NCBI GenBank assembly: GCA_003242605.1
Contig: QGUZ01000269.1
Coordinates: forward strand, 1-7,058
DNA from: Actinomycetota bacterium
Lineage (GTDB): Bacteria; Actinomycetota; Actinomycetes; Streptosporangiales; Streptosporangiaceae
Reading direction: 5' to 3'
Length of the DNA: 7,058 nt
Positions within the stretch are counted from its first letter, which is position 1, and the number at the start of each line of letters is the position of its first letter. The notes beneath the pieces are model-generated. The model searched no databases, had not been told where the DNA came from, and was given only the letters and a program-made list of their open reading frames with translations. Positions 1 to 5,517 of the stretch are shown here, piece by piece. Made by a program: the position numbers and the translations under genes.

Positions 1-23
1 GCGCAGCCCGGCCACATCCGCGC

Positions 24-42
24 GGCGGGCCGGACGGCCGCC
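24..42 (-). terminator. Possible GC-rich hairpin downstream of the second CNNM gene
   Basis: GGCGG at 24-28 can pair with CCGCC at 38-42, and a bulged G-C extension closes a short loop. It lies about 40 bases beyond the stop codon of the minus-strand gene ending at 82. There is no U-tract, and in DNA this G+C-rich such pairings arise easily by chance, so this is only a candidate terminator. Confidence 0.2.
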
Positions 43-81
43 GGGCCGGCGGCGGGACACGGCGCGCCTCCTCGGCGGGCG

Positions 82-1095
82 TCAGGCGGTCAGCAGCTGG
101 TCGATCAGATCGTTGCGGCTGATCAGGCCGACGACCCGGCCGCCCACGGTGACGAGGCCCAGGTGGGCGCGCGCGTCCTGGAGGGCGGCGAGGGCGTCCG
201 GCACGGTCGTGGCGGCGTCGAGGCGCGGGGCGCAGGTGACCAGCTCGCGCGGCCGGGCGTCCGGCCGCAGCAGCGCGTCCCGCACGTGCAGCACGCCGAG
301 CACGTCCTGCGGGCCGTCCCCGGTCACCAGCAGCCGCAGGTGGTTGGTGCGGGCGGCGACCCGGCGGATCTCGGCCGCGCTCGCGTCCGCGCCGACCCGC
401 GCGGCCTCGCCGATCGGCCGGGCGAGCGGCCCGATCGGCTCGTCGTTCACCCGCAGCGCGCGGGTGAGCAGGTCGTGCTCGTCGCGGTCGAGCAGCCCCA
501 TCCGGCCGGACTCGCCGACCAGGATGGCGAGCTGGTGCGGGGTCCGCGCGGTGGCGAGCTCGTCGCGGGGCCGTATCCCGAACAGCCGGAGCATGCCGTT
601 GGTGAGCCCGTTGAGCGTGGCGATCAGCGGCCGGGCGAGCCAGGTGAACCCGCGGAACGGCAGCGCGAGCGCCATCGCGGCCCCCTCGGCGTGGGTGATC
701 GCCCACGACTTGGGCGCCATCTCGCCCGCCACCATGTGCAGGAAGGTGACGAGCGCGAGCGCGACGGCGAACGCGACCGGGGCGCGCAGCGACTCGGGCA
801 CGCCCACGAGGCCGAAGACCGGTTCGAGCAGGTGCTCGATCGCGGGCTCGGCCACCATGCCGAGGCCGAGCGAGCAGAGCGTGATGCCGAGCTGGGCGCC
901 CGCGAGCATGAGGGTGAGCTCGCGGCCGTTGCGGACCGCGGTGCGGGCGATGGCGCGAACCAGCCGCCCGCCGCGGGCCGCGGTCTCCTCCAGGCGGTGC
1001 CGCCGGGCGCTCACCACGGCGAACTCGGCGGCGACGAACAGGCCGTTGGCGACGAGGAGCACGACGCCCAGCAGGATCGCGGTGAGGGTGTTCAT
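82..1095 (-). CDS. CNNM/CorC-like membrane protein, DUF21 plus CBS pair, short form
   Basis: A 337-residue protein of the CNNM (DUF21) family, whose members are linked to export or homeostasis of Mg2+, Co2+ and similar cations; many are annotated 'hemolysin', which is misleading. Residues 1-170 form the DUF21 membrane domain: a first hydrophobic helix (4-25) running into AAEFAVVSARR, the AGAQLGIT motif at 65-72, further helices near 107-128 and 140-160, and GEMAPK at 124-129. Residues about 215-337 are a degenerate CBS pair ending in VVGLISRNDLIDQLL. The C-terminal CorC_HlyC domain of the upstream neighbour is missing and the protein ends right after the second CBS. The ATG is preceded by GGGAG at a workable distance. 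It follows the related gene on the same strand after 152 bases. The same tandem arrangement is known in mycobacteria (Rv1842c/Rv1841c). Family assignment is firm; the transported ion is not shown. Confidence 0.93.
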   Translation of the reverse strand: MNTLTAILLGVVLLVANGLFVAAEFAVVSARRHRLEETAARGGRLVRAIARTAVRNGRELTLMLAGAQLGITLCSLGLGMVAEPAIEHLLEPVFGLVGVPESLRAPVAFAVALALVTFLHMVAGEMAPKSWAITHAEGAAMALALPFRGFTWLARPLIATLNGLTNGMLRLFGIRPRDELATARTPHQLAILVGESGRMGLLDRDEHDLLTRALRVNDEPIGPLARPIGEAARVGADASAAEIRRVAARTNHLRLLVTGDGPQDVLGVLHVRDALLRPDARPRELVTCAPRLDAATTVPDALAALQDARAHLGLVTVGGRVVGLISRNDLIDQLLTA

Positions 1096-1158
1096 CGGGC
1101 CGCCGCTCCCCGGACACGGGCCGGCGCGGGCCGGCCGGGTCTTCGATCGGTCGACGAT

Positions 1159-1183
1159 TTATCGGAACTCGTGTTGTCGGAAC
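1159..1183 (-). repeat. 15-bp-period direct repeat between the CNNM genes, possible promoter
   Basis: TTATCGGAAC (1159-1168) and TTGTCGGAAC (1174-1183) match at nine of ten positions and are spaced 15 bases start to start. Read on the minus strand, the downstream copy ends in GATAAA, a plausible -10 element about 65 bases before the ATG of the second gene. I see no good -35 match. This could be an operator or a chance repeat. Confidence 0.3.
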
Positions 1184-1247
1184 GCCTCATGGGTGTGTGG
1201 TGCGTTGGTGCTGGGGTGGGAGACGGGTGGGTGGCCGTTCGGCCGGC

Positions 1248-2612
1248 TCAGCCGGCCACGCGCGTGACCCGCACCTTGTCGGGCACGCGGCGCTGCACGC
1301 CGAGCACGGTGAGCACGGCGCTGGAGGCGGGCCGCTCGTCGTCATCGTCGAGCGGGGAGCCGTCGGCGAGCGGCACGGTGACGGTGTCGCCGGGCTCGGG
1401 CAGCCGGCCGAGCCGCGCCATCACCAGGCCGCCGATCGTGTCGTACTCCTCGCTCTCCGGCAGGCACAGGCCGGTGGCGCGCTCCACCTCGTCGAGGCGG
1501 AGCGTCCCGGCCACGAGCCAGGTGCCGTCGTCGCCGGCCTCGGCGCCGAGCGGCTCGGGGTCGTTCTCGTCGACCAGCTCGCCGACGAGCTCCTCGGCGA
1601 GGTCCTCGATCGTGACGATGCCGGCGAGCCCGCCGTACTCGTCGATCACGCAGGCGAAGTCGTCGCCGGCCGCGCGCATCTCCTTGAGTACGGCCGGCAG
1701 CGGCAGCGTCTCGGGCACGAGCAGCGCGGGCCGGGCGAGCCGGGCCACCGGGGCGTCGTCGTCGCCGCCCTCGATCGCCCGCACCACCTCGTGCAGGCCG
1801 AGCACGCCGACGACCTCGTTCGCGTCGTCGCCCGCGCCGAGCACCGGGTAACGGGAGTGCCCGGCGCGCTTGAGCACGTCGAGCACGTCGGCGATGGACC
1901 GGTCGGCGCGCAGCGAGACCACGCGCGGCCGCGGCACCATCACGTCCTCGGCGGTGCGGTCGCCGAACTCCAGGGCGCGCTCGAGCAGCTCCGACAGCCG
2001 GTGCGGGAGCTCGCCGGCGGCCTCGGACTCGGCGATGATGCGGGCCAGCTCCTCCGGGGTGGCGCCGTGCTCGACGTGCTCGACCGGCTCCACGCCGACG
2101 CGGCGCAGCAGCCGGGTGGCGGCGCCGTCGAACAGCCGGATCACCGGCCCGGCGACCGCGAGGTAGGCGAGGGTCGAGCGGGCGAGGAACTTCGCCACCG
2201 CCTCGGGGCGGGCGATGCCGAGGTTCTTCGGCGCGAGCTCGCCCAGCACCATCTGCACGGCCGTGGCGAGCACCAGCCCGATGGCGACCGCGATGCCCGG
2301 CACCGCGGCCTCGGGGAGACCGAGGGCGAGCAGGCCGGGACGGACCACGTCCGCGATCGCGGGCTCGGCGATGAACCCGACGAGCAGGGTGGTCACGGTG
2401 ATGCCGAGCTGGGCGCCGGACAACATGAACGAGAGCCGGTCGGTGACCGCGAGCGCGCGGCCCGCCGCGGCGTCACCGGCGGCGGCCTGTTCCCGCAGCA
2501 GCGGGCGGTCGGCGGCGAGGAACGCGAACTCCTGGGCGACGAAATAGCCGGTTCCCAGGGTGAGCAGGAGAACGGCCAACAGGCCAAGGAAGGTTTCCAT
2601 CAGCGAGCACAC
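1248..2612 (-). CDS. CNNM/CorC-like membrane protein, DUF21, CBS pair and CorC_HlyC domain
   Basis: A 454-residue full-length member of the CNNM/CorC family, a probable inner-membrane cation (Mg2+/Co2+) transporter or efflux modulator. Domains in order: DUF21 membrane domain, about 5-175, with helix 6-25 followed by AQEFAFLAADR, SGAQLGIT (65-72) and GELAPKNLGIA (124-134); CBS pair about 222-345, with VMVPRP at 224-229, HSRYPV at 252-257 and the typical DEYGGLAGIVTIEDLAEELVGE at 324-345; CorC_HlyC (transporter-associated) domain about 362-448, with DTIGGLVMARLGRLPEPGD. Start choice is uncertain. GTG at 2612-2610 has GGGAC a few bases upstream. ATG at 2600-2598 gives METFLG and a normal membrane N terminus but has no Shine-Dalgarno at usual spacing. 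It is the first gene of the minus-strand pair, and its leader can fold into small hairpins. The ion handled cannot be told from sequence. Confidence 0.94.
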   Translation of the reverse strand: MCSLMETFLGLLAVLLLTLGTGYFVAQEFAFLAADRPLLREQAAAGDAAAGRALAVTDRLSFMLSGAQLGITVTTLLVGFIAEPAIADVVRPGLLALGLPEAAVPGIAVAIGLVLATAVQMVLGELAPKNLGIARPEAVAKFLARSTLAYLAVAGPVIRLFDGAATRLLRRVGVEPVEHVEHGATPEELARIIAESEAAGELPHRLSELLERALEFGDRTAEDVMVPRPRVVSLRADRSIADVLDVLKRAGHSRYPVLGAGDDANEVVGVLGLHEVVRAIEGGDDDAPVARLARPALLVPETLPLPAVLKEMRAAGDDFACVIDEYGGLAGIVTIEDLAEELVGELVDENDPEPLGAEAGDDGTWLVAGTLRLDEVERATGLCLPESEEYDTIGGLVMARLGRLPEPGDTVTVPLADGSPLDDDDERPASSAVLTVLGVQRRVPDKVRVTRVAG

Positions 2613-2654
2613 CGTCCCGCAGGGCGACGATGTGCCCGACGTTGTTGTGGGTCA

Positions 2655-2699
2655 CCCGTGCCGGAGCACGGGCAGGTACTCCACGGGTCCGAGCCGGAC
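2655..2699 (-). promoter_or_regulatory. Two hairpins in the presumed 5' leader of the CNNM pair
   Basis: On the minus strand, a 5-bp stem GTCCG-gct-CGGAC (2699-2687) is followed by a perfect 7-bp stem CCCGTGC-TCCG-GCACGGG (2672-2655). The second has a C(UCCG)G loop, the very stable UNCG tetraloop class, and ends about 43 bases before the GTG start. Flanking GTGG (2647-2650) and CCAC (2681-2684) could extend the fold. It does not match an aptamer I know, including the Mg2+ M-box, so only 'structured leader' is supported. Confidence 0.35.
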
Positions 2700-2805
2700 A
2701 CGTCCATCCCTTCACTCAAGGTCTACTCACGATAACGGGCGGGGCCCGTCCGTGTGTTCCGAGTGTTCCCCGTTTCCGGTTCGCCGCGCCAGACCGGCGG
2801 AGCGT

Positions 2806-2835
2806 ATATCTCTATGGCGGATATCTCTATGGCGG
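2806..2835. repeat. Perfect 15-bp tandem duplication
   Basis: ATATCTCTATGGCGG occurs at 2806-2820 and again, identical and directly abutting, at 2821-2835. The junction creates a GATATC palindrome and an ATATC-N9-GATAT inverted repeat. The unit is AT-richer than its surroundings and lies between two divergent promoters, which suits a regulator-binding site, but no regulator is encoded in the window. Confidence 0.85.
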
Positions 2836-2849
2836 GCATGGCTCGCTCA

Positions 2850-2870
2850 CTTGCAAGCGAATCGCAAGCG
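2850..2870. promoter_or_regulatory. GCAAGCG direct repeat with CTTGCAAG palindrome, possible operator
   Basis: CTTGCAAG at 2850-2857 is a perfect 8-bp palindrome. GCAAGCG occurs at 2853-2859 and 2864-2870, spaced 11 bases, about one helical turn. CTTGC at 2850 and GCAAG at 2864 also form a spaced inverted repeat. Such symmetry is usual for an operator, but no binding protein can be named. Confidence 0.35.
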
Positions 2871-3074
2871 GGCGGACGTAGCGTCACAATCGGACCCGTC
2901 CGCCGGACGCCGGAGGCTCGGTAGGGTCGTGCGTCGTGATCGCCCGGGGCTCCCGGGGACGGCCGCGACCGGTCCGCGGACCGGGGGCGGCGCGGGCCGC
3001 GCGCCGGGCGTCCCGGCCTCGCGGTCACGCAGGACGCGGTTGCGGAGAACGGTGGACAGGCCACGCGACGAAGC

Positions 3075-3084
3075 GGAGGAGGAG
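3075..3084 (+). promoter_or_regulatory. Strong Shine-Dalgarno that fixes the LCP start
   Basis: The purine run GGAGGAGGAG sits just before the GTG at 3087, with its first GGAGG core seven bases away. It is by far the best ribosome-binding site in the window and supports 3087 as the LCP initiation codon. Confidence 0.8.
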
Positions 3085-3086
3085 CG

Positions 3087-4346
3087 GTGAGCGATTGGCC
3101 GGGTGCGGAGGACGACCGCACACGGGTGGTACGGCGACGGGGGCAGGCGCCGCCGCCACCGCCGCCCGCGTGGGACGTCCGCGGCGGGGCCGCCCCACCG
3201 CCGGGCCCGAACGACCGGACCGTCCGCCTCGGTGAGTCGCCGGTCGGGCCGCGGCGGCCCGAGCCCCGGGACGAGACCATCGTGCGCAAGGTGTCCCGGG
3301 TGTACGGCAGGCCCCGCTCGGGCCGCAGCCCGGTGGAGCCGCTGCGGGCGCGCCGCGGGGGCTCCGGCGGCGGCGCCGGGCCGGATCCGCGCCGCATCGG
3401 CAGGATCGCGCTGCGGTCGCTCGCGGTGCTGGTCGTGCTCGTGCTCGTGGCCGGGATCGGCCTGTACGGCTGGCTCTCCTCCCGGATCAACGGCATCGAG
3501 GTGTTCGAGGACTACGAGGGCCGTCCGCCGGAGACGCCGGGGCAGGACTGGCTGCTCGTCGGCTCCGACAGCCGGGCCGGGCTGTCCAAGGCCGACCGGA
3601 AGAGGCTCGCCACCGGCCGCGCGGTGGGCAAGCGCACCGACACGATGATGCTGCTCCACATCCCCGAGGACGGCGGCCGGCCGACCCTGGTGAGCCTGCC
3701 CCGCGACTCGCTCGTGCCGATCGACGGGCACGGCCGGGACAAGCTCAACGCCGCGTACTCGGTGAAGGGCGGCGGGCCGAAGCTGCTCGTGCGGACCGTG
3801 GAGAAGGTCACCGGCATCCGGATCGACCACTACATGGAGATCGGGTTCGCCGGGTTCGTGCAGATCGTGGACGCGGTCGGCGGGGTGGAGATCTGCGTCA
3901 AGCAGAACATCAAGGATCCCAAGGCCGGGCTCAACGTGAAGAAGGGCTGCCAGGAGATGGACGGCGCGACCGCGCTCGGCTACGTGCGCACCCGTGCCAC
4001 CGGTGCCATCCCCGACTTCGAGCGCACCCAGCGGCAGCGGCAGTTCTTCTCCGCGGTGGTGAAGAAGGCCGCGAGCCCGGGGGTGCTGTTCAACCCGTTC
4101 AAGGGCATCCCGCTCGCCGCCGCGGCCACCGACGCGGTCACCGTCGACAAGGACACCGGCACCTTCGACCTGCTGTCGCTGGGGCTGGCGATGAGCGACG
4201 ACCCGGTGAACACGGTGGTGCCGACCGCGTCGTTCCCCACCATCAACGGGGTGAACTACGTGCAGTGGGACCGGGAGAAGGCACTGCGGCTGTTCAACGC
4301 GCTTGCCGAGGACAAGCCGGTGCCCAAGGACGTGCTCGCCAAGTGA
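3087..4346 (+). CDS. LytR-CpsA-Psr (LCP) family cell-wall glycopolymer ligase
   Basis: A 419-residue LCP protein. Family members transfer undecaprenyl-pyrophosphate-linked glycopolymers (teichoic acids, arabinogalactan, capsule) onto peptidoglycan at the outer membrane face. Layout: cytosolic tail of about 100 residues rich in Pro, Arg and Gly (six prolines in a row near 22-27), one transmembrane helix about 109-129, then an extracellular LCP domain about 150-330. Conserved features are LLVGSDSR (156-163), KRTDTMMLL (182-190, metal/pyrophosphate-binding Asp185 and Arg183), SLPRDS (203-208, Arg206), DKLNAAYS (218-225), YVRTR (299-303) and DFERTQRQRQ (310-319). The only cysteines, Cys270 and Cys288, both lie in the extracellular domain and could form a disulphide. 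GTG start with a strong Shine-Dalgarno. The tail has three D-x-T-type motifs that may be kinase sites. Which polymer it attaches is unknown; the name 'transcriptional attenuator LytR' is obsolete. Confidence 0.95.
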   Translation: MSDWPGAEDDRTRVVRRRGQAPPPPPPAWDVRGGAAPPPGPNDRTVRLGESPVGPRRPEPRDETIVRKVSRVYGRPRSGRSPVEPLRARRGGSGGGAGPDPRRIGRIALRSLAVLVVLVLVAGIGLYGWLSSRINGIEVFEDYEGRPPETPGQDWLLVGSDSRAGLSKADRKRLATGRAVGKRTDTMMLLHIPEDGGRPTLVSLPRDSLVPIDGHGRDKLNAAYSVKGGGPKLLVRTVEKVTGIRIDHYMEIGFAGFVQIVDAVGGVEICVKQNIKDPKAGLNVKKGCQEMDGATALGYVRTRATGAIPDFERTQRQRQFFSAVVKKAASPGVLFNPFKGIPLAAAATDAVTVDKDTGTFDLLSLGLAMSDDPVNTVVPTASFPTINGVNYVQWDREKALRLFNALAEDKPVPKDVLAK

Positions 4347-4352
4347 TCCGCG

Positions 4353-4416
4353 GGACCGGCGGGCGGGTACGGCTCGCCGGTCCGGCCGCCGCCTTTCCGG
4401 CCGGGCGGGCGGCCGG
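4353..4416 (+). terminator. GC-rich hairpins after the LCP gene, probable terminator
   Basis: Seven bases after the LCP stop, GGACCGGCGGGC (4353-4364) can pair with 4372-4383 in a 12-bp stem with one G-U pair and a seven-base loop. A second, partly overlapping stem pairs CCGGCCGCC (4382-4390) with GGCGGCCGG (4408-4416). Neither has a U-tract, as is common for actinobacterial terminators. The two stems exclude each other only at 4382-4383. Confidence 0.55.
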
Positions 4417-4448
4417 GGAGCGCGCCTGTGGGTGGCGCGCCGCCGCGG

Positions 4449-4522
4449 TTGTCCACAGGGGCGTCGATGATTATGCCCATCTGTGAAAAAACCTGTGGAT
4501 GATCGTCGCGGGTTGTGGATAA
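4449..4522. promoter_or_regulatory. Cluster of three DnaA-box-like 9-mers
   Basis: TTGTCCACA (4449-4457, plus) is the preferred actinobacterial DnaA box. TGTGGATAA (4514-4522) is the exact complement of the classical TTATCCACA box. TGTGGATGA (4494-4502) is the complement of a one-mismatch box, TCATCCACA. Boxes 2 and 3 share orientation and are exactly 20 bases apart; box 1 points the other way, and TCCACAGG (4452-4459) with CCTGTGGA (4492-4499) forms a perfect inverted repeat. The intervening stretch, including a run of six A, is AT-rich for this DNA. It lies 50-120 bases upstream of the glycosylase gene. No dnaA or dnaN is nearby and three boxes are too few for a chromosome origin, so a regulatory or titration role is the more likely one if it is functional. 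Confidence 0.5.
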
Positions 4523-4559
4523 TTCGCGTCCCCCGGGGCCGTGATCGCGGGCGGGGACG

Positions 4560-4565
4560 TACCGT
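4560..4565 (+). promoter_or_regulatory. Possible -10 element giving a leaderless Fpg transcript
   Basis: TACCGT ends exactly six bases before the ATG at 4572, the spacing expected if transcription begins at the start codon. There is no Shine-Dalgarno at a normal distance, only a G-run touching the ATG. No good -35 hexamer is visible 16-19 bases upstream. Confidence 0.35.
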
Positions 4566-4571
4566 GGGGGT

Positions 4572-5462
4572 ATGCCGGAGCTGCCGGAGGTGGAGGCGCT
4601 CGCCGGGTTCCTGCGCGACCGGGCGACGGGCCGGAAGGTGCTGTCCGCCGAGGTTCCGGCGTTCCAGGCGCTGAAGACCGTGGACCCGCCGGTGGCCGCG
4701 CTGCGCGGGCTCGCCCTGCGGGACGTGACCCGGCATGGCAAGTTCCTCGACCTCGTGTTCGGCGGCGACGGCCCCGCGCTCCACCTCGTCGTTCACCTCG
4801 CCCGCGGCGGGTGGCTGCGCTGGCGCGACGACCTCGCCGGGGCGCGGCCCGCGCGCCCGGGCAAGGGGCCGCTCGCGGCGCGGGTGCGCTTCACGCCCGA
4901 CGAGACCGGCCGCACGCCCGGGTTCGAGCTCACCGAGGCCGGCACGCAGAAGCGGCTCGCCATCCACCTGGTGCGCGACCCGGCCGAGGTGCCGGGCGTC
5001 GCCGCGCTCGGGCCGGACCCGCTCGGCGACGGCTTCACCCTGCAGGAGCTGGGGCGCATCGTGAGCGGCAGCCGTACCCGGATCAAGGGGCTGCTGTGCG
5101 ACCAGCGGGCGATCGCCGGGATCGGCAACGCCTACTCCGACGAGGTGCTGCACGCGGCCCGGATATCCCCCTTCAAGATCGCCGGGACGCTCACCGACGC
5201 GCAGCTCGCCGACCTGCACGAGGCGATCGTGACCACGCTGCGCGAGGCGGTGGAGCGGCAGCGCGGGCTCGCCGCCGCGGACCTGAAGACGGAGAAGCGC
5301 AGCGGGCTGCGGGTGCACGGCCGTACCGGCGAGCCGTGCCCGGTCTGCGGGGACGTGATCCGGGAGGTGTCGTTCGCCGACTCGTCCCTGCAGTACTGCC
5401 CGACCTGCCAGACCGGCGGCCGGCCGCTCGCCGACCGGCGGCTGTCCCGGCTGCTCAAGTGA
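4572..5462 (+). CDS. Fpg/Nei-family DNA glycosylase (formamidopyrimidine-DNA glycosylase-like)
   Basis: A 296-residue base-excision-repair glycosylase/AP lyase of the Fpg/Nei family, acting on oxidised bases in DNA. It opens with MPELPEVE: after Met removal Pro2 is the Schiff-base nucleophile and Glu3 the acid. Lys57 (HGKFLD) matches the conserved DNA-binding lysine. The H2TH region contains IKGLLCDQRAIAGIGNAYSDE (about 171-191) with conserved Asn186. A C-terminal zinc finger uses Cys256, Cys259, Cys276 and Cys279. Differences from E. coli Fpg: the HLGMSG segment reads HLARGG (75-80), DPRRFG reads GTQKRLA (124-130), and the zinc-finger loop arginine is replaced (Ser271 by alignment). These mark a divergent actinobacterial subgroup, so substrate range may not be 8-oxoguanine. 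The start is fixed by Pro2. No close Shine-Dalgarno. The rhodanese gene follows 55 bases later on the same strand. Confidence 0.93.
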   Translation: MPELPEVEALAGFLRDRATGRKVLSAEVPAFQALKTVDPPVAALRGLALRDVTRHGKFLDLVFGGDGPALHLVVHLARGGWLRWRDDLAGARPARPGKGPLAARVRFTPDETGRTPGFELTEAGTQKRLAIHLVRDPAEVPGVAALGPDPLGDGFTLQELGRIVSGSRTRIKGLLCDQRAIAGIGNAYSDEVLHAARISPFKIAGTLTDAQLADLHEAIVTTLREAVERQRGLAAADLKTEKRSGLRVHGRTGEPCPVCGDVIREVSFADSSLQYCPTCQTGGRPLADRRLSRLLK

Positions 5463-5505
5463 CGTGCGGGCGCGTCCCGGCGGCGGGTGTGCCGCGCCGG
5501 GCTGC

Positions 5506-5511
5506 CAGAAT
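5506..5511 (+). promoter_or_regulatory. Possible -10 element giving a leaderless rhodanese transcript
   Basis: CAGAAT ends six bases before the GTG at 5518, the same spacing as TACCGT before the glycosylase ATG. No Shine-Dalgarno lies before this GTG. The -35 position shows no clear match, so the call rests on spacing and the lack of a ribosome-binding site. Confidence 0.4.
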
Positions 5512-5517
5512 GGCCGG

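Larger units (their letters stand above)
2613..3086. other. Divergent intergenic region between the CNNM pair and the LCP gene
   Basis: This 474-base stretch separates divergently transcribed genes and must hold both promoters. I see no convincing gene in it: the open frames show no codon-position bias and no recognisable protein. It contains the leader hairpins on the CNNM side, a short GTGTTCC direct repeat (2754-2760 and 2763-2769), a 15-bp tandem duplication (2806-2835) and a GCAAGCG repeat (2853-2870). A TAGGGT hexamer (2922-2927) could be a -10 for the LCP gene but lacks a recognisable -35. Confidence 0.6.

Noticed and set aside
163..2735. Long overlapping plus-strand open frames (163-1851 and 1197-2735)
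   Set aside because: They are antisense to the two well-supported CNNM genes, with repetitive Ala/Gly/Arg/Glu composition and no domain.
2929..3090. 53-codon plus-strand frame starting near TAGGGT, its stop overlapping the LCP GTG
   Set aside because: The overlap looks like translational coupling, but G+C is about equal at all three codon positions, composition is Arg/Gly/Pro-rich, and there is no recognisable protein.
4449..4522. Chromosome or plasmid replication origin
   Set aside because: Only three DnaA-like boxes, no dnaA, dnaN or rep gene nearby and no extended AT-rich unwinding region; actinobacterial oriC regions have many more boxes.
2847..5318. 823-codon open frame on the minus strand
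   Set aside because: It runs antisense to the clear LCP and Fpg genes; its Arg/His/Pro-rich composition is typical of a high-G+C shadow frame and matches no family.
5464..5517. Earlier start for the rhodanese (18 extra residues)
   Set aside because: The extra residues are Arg/Gly/Cys-rich and unlike the family, and a -10-like element lies within them, six bases before the GTG at 5518.
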